The notes under the pieces are model-generated. The model saw nothing but the letters and a program-made list of their open reading frames with translations. It had not been told where the DNA came from and ran no database searches. From Chrysomallon squamiferum (Eukaryota > Mollusca > Gastropoda > Neomphalida > Peltospiridae): a stretch of DNA of 64,000 nucleotides. Both the position numbers and the translations under genes were made by a program. Positions 10,701 through 24,300 of this stretch are shown one piece after another. Each line of letters begins with the position of its first letter. Positions within the stretch are counted from its first letter, which is position 1. The DNA lies in the NCBI GenBank assembly GCA_012295275.1, contig CM022679.1, forward strand, positions 30,999,654 to 31,063,653, written 5' to 3'.

Positions 10701-12547
10701 CATTACAAAAATGAAATTTGATCACTTGAAGGTTTATTCCTATCAAAGTTCCTAATAAAAATAAACTCATTTTGCTAGATGTTTTCATTTAGCATTTTTC
10801 ATTCAACTTTATTTCCACAAATCAGACAAAAAAAGTAGTATTCTAAAAACACAAATTCTATAGAAACCAACACAAAACTGTTTGTTATCGGCTTACTAAA
10901 ATAATAAATTATGTCACGCTATTGTAATAGTCATTTATTATCAATACAGTTAAATGACTGGTAATGGAAAAGTAAGTAGTTATAATTTATTAGTTCTGTT
11001 CAGTAAAAAGACAAATCCGAACCATTTGGTAAGTAAAATATGACACACGTATTTAGGTAACCAGTTAGTTTATTTTCCGGACATTTAATCGTTACTATTG
11101 TTGTTGTTGTCGTTGTTGTTGTTGTCGTTGTTAATTTATGCCACAAATCACTGTTTTACTAACGCACGCCGAGAAATCCAGTTCTTGTTATAACTCGATG
11201 CTCTAACTAATTACTCACATATTGTATTTCTATTTTTTGTTTGTGTCTTCATACTGACAAGTTCGTTATGGTTATCAGCAATTAGTTATAATGTTCATAA
11301 AAGTTGTTAGTGCAAGTTAATTTCATACATTACCTTTTATCATACCCACACACGCACGCACACAATACACATAAAACGCACGCGCGCACTTGCAAACATA
11401 TATTTCATTCTTTAATGTTGAATTCTGGATTAGATCTTAAAATATCATTTTGAAAACGGTTTTCTTTTAAACAATAAAATATATAAATTGTTTATCAATT
11501 TTTTGGTTAATGATATCTCTGTCTGCGGATCGTTTTCGACGAAAAAATTAAATAATTAAAAGATAAGAAGAAAAAAAAGAAAGATAAGAAAAAAAAAAAA
11601 AGATAACGTAGCAAATTGCCATGTTTTCTGTAAGTACACACTTGATCCGATTCCAATCCCAATTTTATTTACGTTTTTTTTTTTTTTTTGTTGTTCATTG
11701 CGTTTCTGCTTTGCCGAAAAAATAAAGGTGGTTTACAGTAAAAGGGAATTGTCCTTTTCTTCAAAAGAAGATGAACTTCTCATTATTGAACTTCGTAAAA
11801 ATCCAAACCAATTTACCTGAATACGTGGACAACGGACAGACATAACAGTCGTGGACTGCAGCAAGTGCGGCTGAATACGACAACATGCAGAGTTTAAATT
11901 GCCAGTCGTAAAAAAAACCGCACGTGACAATTCCACAGTGAAGTCAGTCAGTCGTCTGCTGAACGGTGAGCTGGAGGAAAGCGGACTGAGTATGACACAG
12001 TCGCGACGGAAAGTGCCGAGTATCCTCGGAGAAGTACGAACGTAGCCTTAACCGTAGCACCACTCAAACGTGCGGTCGTAAAAGAGAACAGTCGTAAGTC
12101 GCACAAATCGTTAGTGAAGAAGACTCTCTCTGCAGAGTTGTAAAACATGTTTATATGAACGAAATACGATAATAAACATGTTTTTCTCGACTGAATATAA
12201 CAGCAAATGAAAGACATTTTATTTTAAGTGTAAAGAATTTAGGTTGGCCATATTTTAAGTCTTCAACAATTACAAATGTTTTATTTCGTACATTAATACA
12301 AAAAAACAACAACAACAGCCGTGTGTTCATTATGCTGTTTCAGGTTCTCAGTTCCAGTATGGCGAATATTTTCATTTCCTCCACTACACACTCACACAAG
12401 CTGCAACACTTAGGGGAGTACGTGGACCTTTGAAAAAGACAGTGAACGTTCTCTGTGACATCTGCATTTAAATAATCCCGGCATGACAATAACCAGCATC
12501 TATAACATTCCGGTTATCTTTCACAGAAATATCTCTGATGATTCTGG

Positions 12548-12695
<148 letters not shown>

Positions 12696-13038
12696 ACGCA
12701 AAATTACACCATTTGGTGTTCATTTTCGGAAGTTACATTTATGACTGTGTTGTATAAAGAAGGTCAACTAAATGTTTAGAAAGACGGATTCTTGTATTAT
12801 TGCACAGTGACAATATTCAATAATTTACGAGGGTAATTCAGATGTATATACCCTAAACAAGAATGTATTAGGAAATATTATTTACTTGTTAATATATACA
12901 TACCAAACCAATGACTAGCATTAATATTTTATTATTAACATATACATAATTTAAAAAATATGTTGAGTAAAAGAGAGATTCTCAGAGAGAGAGAGAGAGA
13001 GAGAGGATGAGTGCTAAAAGGACAGCTTCAAAATGGAT

Positions 13039-13042
<4 letters not shown>

Positions 13043-13102
<60 letters not shown>
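13043..13102. repeat. (GA)n tract just past the gene A poly(A) signal
   Basis: A GA run of about 60 bases (CU in the sense of gene A) lies about 105 bases beyond the terminal exon. Similar tracts follow the terminal exons of genes B and C. A shorter GA run lies at 12985-13004. Confidence 0.9.
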
Positions 13103-13104
<2 letters not shown>

Positions 13105-13211
13105 GTACAGCTGTTAATGATTTTAATGATTTTTCATTCCCTCCTTTCTAAGTATCATCATAAAAGTGAAGATTCATAACAGTCACGTCAGTGGTTTACA
13201 TCAGTATTTTA

Positions 13212-15078
13212 TTATCTCTTCAGTAGTTTGTAACATTCTCTTTTTCTTAGATCTCTCACTGCTCTGAACTAAAACAAAGAAAATAAATAAAAATGTCAAG
13301 GAAATATATATATATATATCAATGACTAAATCAACAAATAATGAGTTGCCTACGATTAAACCATTTGGAAATTTTAACCGGCGATTTTTTTTTTTATCCT
13401 TATCCAGTCATTATTCTGCCATCTAGCTTTCTCTCTGAATCAATCATATATTTATCTTTTTGTTTCTTCATATTAATATGAACTTAAAATATACTTTACT
13501 TACGTATCAGACCGGACTGATCGCCTACCCACACTGAAAACAAAAAATGGAAATATTTTATCGAGTGCAACTTTTCGTTGAATACAAATCTTAACCAGGC
13601 ACAGTTTAACGTTTACCTCAGTTTGACATTGTCAGTAATATACAGAGTTGATATCTCAGACATAAAGCGTCTCTTCATTCAGGGATGTTTACCTTTTGTG
13701 ATTATCACTCGTATAGTGGAACTACCCGTCATTTTACGTTCAGTTGCATCTATCTTACGTAGGATAAATTAATGTTAACTTAATGGATCTATTCCAAGTT
13801 TATTACATCATGAACAAAATAAGGAGATTATAAATTATTCTCGTATTATGAACAATAATATACTTTAATTTAACAGCCTTTGTGGATATTGTTATTATTG
13901 TTGTTATTATTGCTATTATTATTATGATCATCGTTATTATTATTTATTTATTTATTTATATATTTATTTTATTATTTATTATTTATTATTATTAATTAAT
14001 TTATTTATTTTAAATAATATAACATGTTCTGTCACAATATTAGATGAACTGAAATCTACTTCATTATTGTTAAAATGGTATTAGTCTATTATTTAGGGGG
14101 ATATTTGATAAGTTTGCCGAGATCAAGAACAGAATCGTCATATTAAAAAATAGATAAAATATCATTTTGTCCTCTTTTCACTTTAAAACAAGTTACTACT
14201 GAGATATAACTTTTCCAGTTCTTAATACGTGTTCGAAAACAAAGGCACAAAGTGATGTAATAGTGCTGAATTATTAGTGATGTCATTTATGTTAGGGCTT
14301 AACAGAATGATACTCACAAAAGCGGGTTATAACCACGATACCTGTATAAAGTAGAAAAACAGTCAGGATGAATAATTCTGCAGTTCAAGAATATGAATTC
14401 ATTTTTTTAGTTATTTTACTAGTAAATTTACTGTATAGGAAAAAGCAAAGTAAATGTAACAACAATAGTACGACTAAAATATATTTCATACACACACACA
14501 TACATACATACATACATACATACATACATACATACATACATACATACATACATACATTCATACATAGAAGGATAATTTTCTCCTTGCTGTGATGTAAAAT
14601 AAATAAAATATATAAATGAAATACATACAATCACAAATAAAATATAAAAGTAAAACTATTATGTTTTATACCTTAGTATGAGATAATATTAAGAGAATAA
14701 AAATACATAAAAAACAAGAATGAGAGATACGTAGAGATACAAAGAAATAAAAAAACAACAAAATAATAATAAAAACTAAATAAAAAAAAGAGATATATAG
14801 GAGGACATCTTTTCCATCCACTAATAATATAGTGAGAACATTTTAATGTTTATGTGCCTTATTTCTTACAGGTATCTGTATTAAAAGAAAGACAAGAAGA
14901 ACAAAACTTAATAAAAGTAGAAGATTATTTTATTTCCTATATGTTTTTTAATACTCAATGAATATATATATATATATATATGTATGTTTGTATGTATGTA
15001 TGTATGTATGTATGTCATTTATATATTTGATTTATTTAGTTTATTTATTTTACTTTAGAGCGGGTAGAAAACTATGTT

Positions 15079-15110
<32 letters not shown>

Positions 15111-15126
15111 ACTATCTATATATCTA

Positions 15127-15207
<81 letters not shown>

Positions 15208-15823
15208 ATACACACATATGAGTTTCTTATAACTAAAGTATTCGGAAATTTTAATGAGGGATTATTATTTATCATTAAACAGCCATAGTGCTGCCATCTA
15301 ACTTTCTCTCTGTGTCAAACATATATTTATTTCTTTGTTTTTTCATATTAATGTGGACTCAAAATATACTTCACTTACCTTGGAAAGGCGATTGATCGCC
15401 TACTCGGGCTGAAAATAAAAATTGAAATATTTTACTGAGTGCAGCTTTTCGATGAATACAAATCTTAACCAGGCACAGTTTAACGTTTACCTCAGTTTGA
15501 AATTGTCTCTAATATACACATTTGATATCTCAGACATAAAGTGTCTGTAGTCGATCATTCAGGGATATTTACCTTTTGTGATTATCACTCGTATAGTGGA
15601 ACTATCCGTCATTTTACGTTCAGTTGCATCTATCTTACGTAGGATAAATTAATGTTAACTTAATGGACGTATTCCAAGTTTATTACACAATGAACAAAAT
15701 AAGGAGATTATAAATTATTCTCGTATTATAAACAATAATATACTTTAATTTAACAGCCTTTGAGGATAATTGTTATAATTGTTCTTGCTGTTGTTGTTAT
15801 TATTACTATTATTATAATGATCA

Positions 15824-15854
<31 letters not shown>

Positions 15855-17320
15855 TATTTATTTATTTTTTATTTTAAATAATGTAACATGTGCTGTCACA
15901 ATATAAGATGAATTGAAATCTACTTTATTACTGTTAAAATGGTATTAGTCTATTTATCAAAAGTCAGTCAAGAAAGAAGACACACACACATATAAAGACA
16001 CACACACACATATAAAGACACACACACATATAAAGAGACACACACATATAAAGACACACACACACATATAAAGACACACACACACATATAAAGACACACA
16101 CAGAAACACAAACACTCAAATGGATTTTGCCTGAGACGCGTCTCAGTTATTACTTTAGTGTGACCGAATGCAACGTGGAATGTTTATTTGATAATATTTT
16201 AATTATGTTTGATAGGTTTCCCGAGATCAAGAGCAGAATCGTCATATTAAAAGATAGATAAAATATCATTTTGTCCTCTTTTCACTTTAAAAAAAGTTAC
16301 TACAGAGATATAACTTTTGCAGTTCTTAATACGTGTTCGAAAACAAAAACACAAAGTGACGTAATAGTGCTGAATTATTAGTGATGTCATTTAGGTTAGG
16401 GCTTAACAGAATGATACTCACTACTCCGGGTAATAATTACCGGACCTGTATAAAGAAGAAAAACAGGTGAATAATTCTGCAGTTCAAGAATATGAATTAA
16501 TTTGTTTTCATTTATTCTAGTAGTGAATTTATTATATAGGAGAAAGTAAAATAAAGGTAACAAAAACAGTACGACTAAAATATATTTCATACACATACAT
16601 ATACGTATTTGTATTGGAATAAATTAAGATTATTACAAATATATTTAATTACACCTACAATCCCCAGCACTAAAGAAAGTATTTTATTCTGCACTCATCT
16701 CGATCCATTTACCCGTCTCATATTCAACTGCACTGAACAGGAAAAGGGAAAACGAAACTTACCGGTATTCGTAAGATGTTAATTCGACCTGCACTGATCC
16801 CAAAATAATCAAGAGCAGAATAATTTGCAGTTTCAACGCAAACATAGTGAACAGCTTCGACTGGAAAACTGCACGGATTCGTTAAAAGAATGTAATTTAT
16901 AAAAAAATAGACGAAACATTAATTTTACTGTTTACCAAGCGCACTTAGTGTTCGGTATTATTGCAAATTATTATCGATCAGCGTAACAAAATATATATAT
17001 ATATATATATCTTAACGACAAACTGCTAAGTTTTACAAAAGATTAGCGCAATGAATTAATGAAAACAATATTTAAATTGTAACATTATTTCTTATGATTC
17101 TTGAAAACAGAGAAACAAAAATGAATATATTGCTCTCTCTTTAATGTTTTTAATGTCTTTCCCTAACATTTTAAACTTTTTCCGTATGTAGTAACAAACT
17201 AATTGAAACATTTATAACGTTTAACTCTATACTTCTTTTCGATTGTACATGTAAAAATAATTATAAAGTGAAAATAACTTACCAAAACAGTTGTAATATT
17301 CAGTGATCTAGCTGTAACAA
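13212..17320 (-). CDS. Micro-exon gene A: complete small secreted protein, ~80 aa
   Basis: Unrecognised family. Exons on the minus strand: non-coding exon 17283 to about 17320; signal exon 16763-16868 (ATG at 16843-16845); 16422-16445 (24 nt); 15379-15408 (30 nt); 14318-14341 (24 nt); 13504-13533 (30 nt); terminal 13212-13263 with TAA and an overlapping AATAAA (13208-13213). All internal exons are phase 2 to phase 2 with gt-ag borders. The joined frame is 243 nt with no internal stop. The signal peptide starts MFALKLQIILLLIILGS; the first segments read SGNYYPE and YRGYNPL, and the 30-nt exons carry SRRSI and GRRSV, variants of the cluster's GRS motif. The end is basic (RDLRKRECYKLLKR). Intron lengths run from about 240 nt to 1.0 kb. 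Transcription is not proven. Confidence 0.72.
14500..14562. repeat. (CATA)n microsatellite
   Basis: About 15 tetranucleotide units in the gene A intron between exons 15379-15408 and 14318-14341. Confidence 0.95.
14961..15203. repeat. Compound TA / ATGT / TATC microsatellites
   Basis: (TA)n at about 14961-14981, (ATGT)n to about 15014, (TATC)n at about 15079-15125 and a 75-base (TA)n at 15129-15203, all in the same gene A intron. Confidence 0.9.
15980..16100. repeat. Minisatellite, 16-18 bp unit acacacacatataaag
   Basis: Six to seven near-identical tandem units in the gene A intron between the first and second micro-exons. Confidence 0.9.
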
Positions 17321-17345
17321 TATGTGCAATATCGTTGGCACGAGG

Positions 17346-17353
17346 TATTTATA
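17346..17353 (-). promoter_or_regulatory. Gene A TATA box
   Basis: TATAAATA on the minus strand, about 65 bases upstream of the exon 1 donor (acttac at 17277-17282). The same box-to-donor block (cctcgt.ccaacgatattgca...) recurs at genes B, C, D and E, which makes the promoter assignment more than a single motif match. Confidence 0.65.
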
Positions 17354-17399
17354 ATGATGCACGGACGCAGTAATAATGAATCAAACGTGTGATATATAA

Positions 17400-20110
17400 C
17401 AAATTACTGTGGCATAAAAATATAAAAGCAAAATAAATGTAAAGTTTGTGACAGGTGAAACGATTAAACATCGAATTTTCATAAATCTATTTTATAATTA
17501 ATTTGCTCTGTGTATTCTGTCGAGTTCTCTTTTGTATGTCTGTCATAAATGTTTGTATATCTGTATTTATTTAGCAATGTATCTATCAAAGTATCTCTAT
17601 ATGTAGTATACATCTATCTAGCTGTATATGTGTCTATCTCTCTATCTGTCTGTTTATCTATCTATATCAGTCTACATCTATATTTCTATCTATCTATAAT
17701 CTATCTATCTATCTGTCAATATATGCAACTATTTATCTATCTATCTGTCTTTGTATTTTTCTATCTCCCTATCTTTTTACCTGATTTTTCTATAAGTGAA
17801 ATGATATTCAAAACGTATATTGACTATTACAATATATTAAGTTAGTATAGGATGATTGTTCTATCAAAACAAACAGGTTTCGCTCTTTCAGTGTTGAGAA
17901 AATAATTTTTTTTCTATCAACACGGAAAGTTTCGAGTCCTGTATTATAAAAACAAATGTTACGAAATTAATAAAAAACACTTCTCTGAGGTCGTTTACAC
18001 TACAGAGTTATAATTCTAAAGCGGTTTAAACACGAACTGACTTTATCAATCCCAAAATCGTCGATTTCAACACCACATGTTCGAACCAAATTTCCCCAAC
18101 TTAAGCAGTAAACCATTTCCACACTCTTGTGTAATTATGTCATATTAATCACATTTTTTGTTTTTTGCTAAGGTGCTAATAGATAATATATTTTGTTTAT
18201 TCTACACAAAATTTTAGTATGAAATAGTAATATTTTATTATCTTCCTAATCCTAGTGAGAAATGAGATTACATTATTATAAGCACGTATATTATTGTTTT
18301 CATCTTCACTGAAGACATATTCTTCCATTTACTGAATGATTATTCATGCCATTCACATTACTTTTATCAATTTCTAAAAATGTCTTGTTCATAATATAAA
18401 GCTTTTTTATCATTCTCGTATTCAATAATAATGCTCTTCTAAAAACATACTGAATTTGCTTAATCAGAAATATTTTTATAACAGATACACAATAACAAAA
18501 TCAACTAAAATCGGAATTAAAATTTTAAAAAGTGCGAGTTGTTGCATTTTTTTCATAATATTATAATAACTTGTTAGCGATTATAAATATTTGTTTTCGT
18601 TTGTTATTTAATATGGTCATAATTTCTGAAAGAAAACTATATATCATATCAGATAAACAGCTACATAAAACAGTCAGTTGTATGAGTTTTCGTTTTGTGT
18701 TTTTCAAACTGTCATATTTATCTTTTTAAATGCATTTCTGCTCTCTTATTATTAATGCAGAACAGGTAGCTGAAGTAATGTTACTATTTTATCTCTCGTT
18801 TATTTCATTTGTTTATATATATGCGTATTTATTTACATAATTCATCTATATAGAGCAGCTTGAAAACTGTAATGTTGTTATTATTACTATTATTATTATT
18901 ATTATTATAGCTTTTCTTCCAATTTTGCTGTCCCATAATACTGTCCAAATGTTTCATGTAAATATGCTTTCGTTGTTTATTATTATTCTGTACATAATGT
19001 TGTTATTTATTATTTCTAGCTACTGTAACAGATACCACAATTGTTTCAGTTAAATTATATTTAATTAATATCTGAGTGCTGACAATGAATATAAATGTAT
19101 ACTATATTATTTAAAATAATATTATAATAACTTGCAATCGATTATAAACATATATATTTTCGTTTGGTATTTAATACTGTCATAATTTCTGAAAGAAATC
19201 AGTACATCATCCTCGATGAACAGATATATAAAACTGTCAGTTGTACGTGAGTGTGATTTATTTTTTCAAACTCATATTTTTCTTTTTAAATGTGTTTTTA
19301 CTTTGTTGTTATTAGTACAGTAGAGGTAGTCTAAATAATATTATCTACTTTATCTCTCATTTATTATATATTTTTTTCTTCTCAGTCTCTCTTTTTTTGT
19401 TATTTTTGTTGTTGTTTTTTTTGTTGGTTTGTTTGTTTTGTTTGTTTGTTGATTTTCTGATGTCCCATATTGCTATTCAAACGTTTCATTGAAATATGCT
19501 TTCGCCCTTAATTGTTATTCTATACTGTAATGTAATTATTCATTATTAGAATCTACTGTAATAAATACCTCCATTGTTTTAGTTAAATATGTTTAATTGA
19601 TATCCTAGTACTAACAGTAGTACGTATGTTCAAACCTACAATAATATATTTCTATTTAAATTTAATCCTTCTCTTACATAATGAATATTAGTAGAGTTAT
19701 TATAATAATAATAATAATAATAATATAATTATTTTAAATAATCTTCTGTCATACTAACATATTACATAATATTGAAATGTTTCTTTTAAAGTACGCAAAC
19801 GTTATTCTTATAAGGTATAAATCTGTAATTTAATTATTCGTTATTATTACTGTTGTATAATTTATATTAGTACTGATAGACAGACATATAGATAGATAGA
19901 TATATAATACATACATAGATACTTAGATAGATACATGGCTAAACAGATACAGACATACAAACAGTTATGACAGACATACAGAAAGAGAACTCGACAGTAT
20001 ACACGGGGCAAATTAATTATAAAATAAACTTATGAAAATTCGATGTTTAATCGTTTCACCTGTCACAAACTTTACATTTATTTTGCTTTTATATTTTTAT
20101 GCCACAGTAA
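17400..20110. repeat. Spacer between divergent genes A and B, with inverted arms
   Basis: The 17400-17540 block (cacaaactttac/aaagtttgtg, gtttaatcg) reappears inverted at about 19990-20110, so the A and B promoters sit at the ends of a palindrome. Between them are (TATC)n at about 17600-17770, ATT runs near 18880 and AT-rich sequence. Positions 18100-19850 are directly repeated at about 45690-47470. No coding region is recognised. Confidence 0.7.
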
Positions 20111-20160
20111 TTTGTTATATATCAGACGTTTGATTCATTATTACTGCGTCCGTGCATCAC

Positions 20161-20168
20161 TATAAATA
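20161..20168 (+). promoter_or_regulatory. Gene B TATA box
   Basis: TATAAATA in the conserved promoter block. The exon 1 donor of this copy reads gttaag (from 20232) where the other copies have gtaagt, which may weaken splicing of the leader. Confidence 0.6.
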
Positions 20169-20190
20169 CCTCGTCCCAACGATATTGCAC

Positions 20191-21357
20191 ATATTGTTAC
20201 TGCTAGATCACTGAATATTACAACTATTTTTGTTAAGTTATTTTCACTTTATAATTATTTTTACATGTATCATTCGAAAAGAAGTATACAGTTAAACGTA
20301 ATAAAGGTTTTATGTAGATTGTTACTACATATGGAAAAAGTTTCAAATATTATGGAAATACATCAAAAACATTAAAAGAGAGCAGTATATTCATTTTCGT
20401 TTCTCTGCTTTAAAGATCGATTATAAATAATGTTAGAATTTAAATATTTTCACATTAATTCATCACGCTAATCGTTTCTGAAACTTAGCAGTTTCTCGTT
20501 AAGTGTGTATATATATATATATATATTTGTCATGGCGGTCGATAATAATTTGCAATAATACTGAACACTAAGTGCTCTTGGTAAACAGTAAAATCAATGT
20601 TTCATCTATGTTTTTTTTTTGTGTAAGTTATATTCTTTGAACAAAACCGTGCAGTTTTGCAATAGAAGTTGTTCACTATGTTTGCGTTGAAACTGCAAAT
20701 TATTCTGCTCTTGATTATTTTGGGATCAGTGCAGATCGAATTAACCCCATCCATATGCTATATCTGGTAAGTTTCGTTTTCCCTTTTGCTGTTCAGGAAA
20801 ACGCTGTATATTAAATGTATACATTTCTGAAACGTGTCATTAATATATAGATATGTATATAGTATAGTTTTTTGGCAATGATAATTTGCAATGAAACTGA
20901 ACACTAAGTGCTCTTGGTACACTGAAAAATAAATGTTTCATCTACTTTTAATCTAAATTACCTTCTTTTAACGAATCCATGCAGTTTTCCAGTCGAAGCT
21001 GTTCACTATGTTTGCGTTGAAACTGCAAATTATTCTGCTCTTGATTATTTTCGGATCAGTGCAAGTCGAATTAACATCAAAGGGAAACATGTAATTTTCG
21101 TTTTCCATATTCCTGTTCAGTAAAATTAAAGTGAGAGGGGTGAATGAATCGAGATGACTGTAAAATAAAATACTTTCTTTAATGTTGGGGATTGTACATG
21201 TAATTAAACATGTTTATAATAATCGTAATTAATTCCAGTACAAATACAGATATGGATTTATAAGAAATAAAACATTTCACCTAAACAGTTTTGAATGTAA
21301 AACTTTTCTTACTATAAGGCTTTTATTACATACATACAGTTTAATGGGTTTTTAAAA

Positions 21358-21391
<34 letters not shown>

Positions 21392-24300
21392 ATTATTATT
21401 ATTATTATTTTCTTCACTAATCACTTGATGTTATATTTCTATATATTCTATATAAACTGCTTTATGATTTTCTAGCTGTCTTTAGTTCCTCATGGACCCA
21501 CTTTGATAACATGCCTCAATGTATACATATTAATAGTGAAGCAGACCAATCTGTAAACGTTTATTGATAACTTTATAGAAAAAAGAAAAATACTTTGCAC
21601 ATTATCGATAATCCATTTCTGGAATCATGAAATATATTAAGGAATAGCATTCCACACTTCGTTTTGGTATATTATCGACATTAAAAAATAAAGCAAGATT
21701 GTTTCACTGTAGGTTTTCATTTATAATGTATAATATCACAGAAAATAAAAAAAGCAACTTCTTGTACTAAGTTTTATTCCCGTGTTTAGAAAATAGAAAA
21801 GCTACAAAGAAACAAAGATAAAATATAGCTCTGACACAGGAGAAAGCTAGATGGTTAGAAGAAGCACTGTATAGTGATAAACAATAATCCCTGATTAAAA
21901 TTTCCAAATATTTTAGTTATAGGCAAATCATTTTATATATATATAAAACGTTAATGACATCATTAATAGTGCTGCACTATTACATCACTTTGTGCCTTTG
22001 TTTTCGAACACCTATTAAGAACTGCAAAAGTTATATCTCCGTAGTAACTTTACTGGGTGTTTTTTAAATATCACGATTCAGCTCTTGATCTCGGGAAACA
22101 TTTTAAACATCCCCCTAGACAATTTGTCTGTAATATACAGAGTATTAAACAAACTTTACACGTTACATTCGGTCACACTAAAGTAATAATTGAGAAGCGT
22201 CTGTGTGTGTGTAAATATGTGTGTTTTTATTTCTTACCTGACTCTGGATACAATAGACTAAATACTATTTTAGCAATAATGATGTACATTAGATGTAAAC
22301 TAATATGGTTACAGCAAATGCTATATTATTTAAAATAAATAAATAAATACATAAATAATAATAATAATAATAATATAATAATGCTGATGTTGATGATCAT
22401 GAAAATAATATTAATAGCAAGAAAAATAACAATAACAATGATAAGATACACAAATGGCTGTTAAATTAAAGTATATTATTGTTTATTATGAGAATAATTT
22501 ATAATCTAGTTATTTAGTTTATGATGTAATAAACTTGGAATAGATCCAGGAAGTTAACAGTAATTGATCCTACACAAGATAGATGCAGTTGAACATAAAC
22601 TGTAGGATAGTGCCAGTATACGAGTCGTGATCATATCAAGTAATCGACTAGAGATATCAACTCTATATATTACAGACAATGTCAAAATGAGGTAAACGAT
22701 AAACCTGGTTAACGTTTCTATTCAGCGAAAAGTAGTACTCAGTAAACTATTCTTATTTTTTTTTGCTGGCAGCCGAACTGGGCGATCCATCCGCTCTGAC
22801 AAGTAAGTGAAGTATATTTTAGGTCCACAATATGAGGAAACAAAGGTAACACAGAGAGAGAGCCAAATGGGCAGAAGAATGACTGTAACAAAATTTCCAT
22901 ATGTTTAAGTTATAGACAAATCATTGTTTTATATATCTATGTACGTATGTACATGAACTATATTTACTTTCAAATCCCATCACTACTAAAATAACTGAAA
23001 AAAGGAATTCATATTCTTGAACTGCAGAATTATTCACTTCACTGTTTTTCTTCTTGATAAAGGTTCGTTGCTCATTTCCCGTTTTAGACTATCGTTCTGA
23101 AAAGCCCTAACCTAAATAGATCACTAATAATACTGCACTATTACATCACTTTGTGCCTTTGTTTTCGAACACCTATTAAGAACTGCAAAAGTTATATCTC
23201 CGTAGTAACTTTACTGGGTTTTTTTTTAAAAATATAAACAGGACAAAATGATGTTTTGTCTATTTTTTTTTAATATCACGATTCTACTCATGATCTCGGG
23301 ACATTTTTAAACATCCCCCTAAATAATTAAAATAGTATTAAATAAACTTTCCACGTTACATTCGGTCACAGTAAAGTAATAATTGAGACGCGTCTTAGGG
23401 CAAATCTATTTGAGTGTTTCTGTATGTGACTGTGTGTGTGTAAATATGTGTGTTTTTATTTCTTAACTGAGACTGGATGTAATAGACTGGGCGACCCATC
23501 CGCTCAAAAGCGTAAGTGAAATATATTTTAGGTCCACATTAATATGAAGAAACAAAGATAAAATATAGCTCTGACACAGGAGAGAGCTAGATGGTTAGAA
23601 GAAGAACTGATCAAATATTTGAAATCTTTTAGTTATATAGTTTTTTTTGTTGTCTTTTTTGTTGTTTTTTTCTGTTGTGTGTGTGTGTGTGTGTGTTTTC
23701 CTGAATTGTAGAGAGGACAAAATAATATTTTGTCTATTTTTTAATATCAATATTCTTTTCTTGATCTCCGGAAATATTTTAAACGTCTACAAAAATAATT
23801 AAGATATTATTAAGTAAACAAACTTTCAACATTACATTCGTACACACTAAGTAATAACTCAGAGGCATCTCAGGCCAAATCCAGTTCACTGTTTGTTTTT
23901 GTGTATATGTGTATATGTGTGTGTGTGTGTTTTCTTTCTTAACTGAATCTTGATACGTAATAGATTAAATACCATTTGAACAATAACTGTGTAGATTATA
24001 ATTCATCTAATATGACAACAGCAAAAGTAATAACAAAATCCAGAAAGGTTGTTAAACTAAAGTTTATTATTGTTTATAATACGTGAATAATTTATAAATC
24101 TCCTTCGCTGTGTAATACACTAAGTTAACATTAATTTATCCTACGTAAGATATATTGCAGCTGAACTTAAAATACGAGTCATAATCGTATAAAGTAAATA
24201 TCCCTGAATGATCGACTAGAGACACTATATGTCTGAGCTATCAACTCTGTATATTACAGACAATGTCAGACTGAGATAAAAGGTAAACTGCAGCTTCTTA

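Noticed and set aside
17549-17845. 98-codon frame (also 44.7, 49.0 and 61.3 kb)
   Set aside because: Reading of TATC/TCTA microsatellite in the duplicated promoter spacer.
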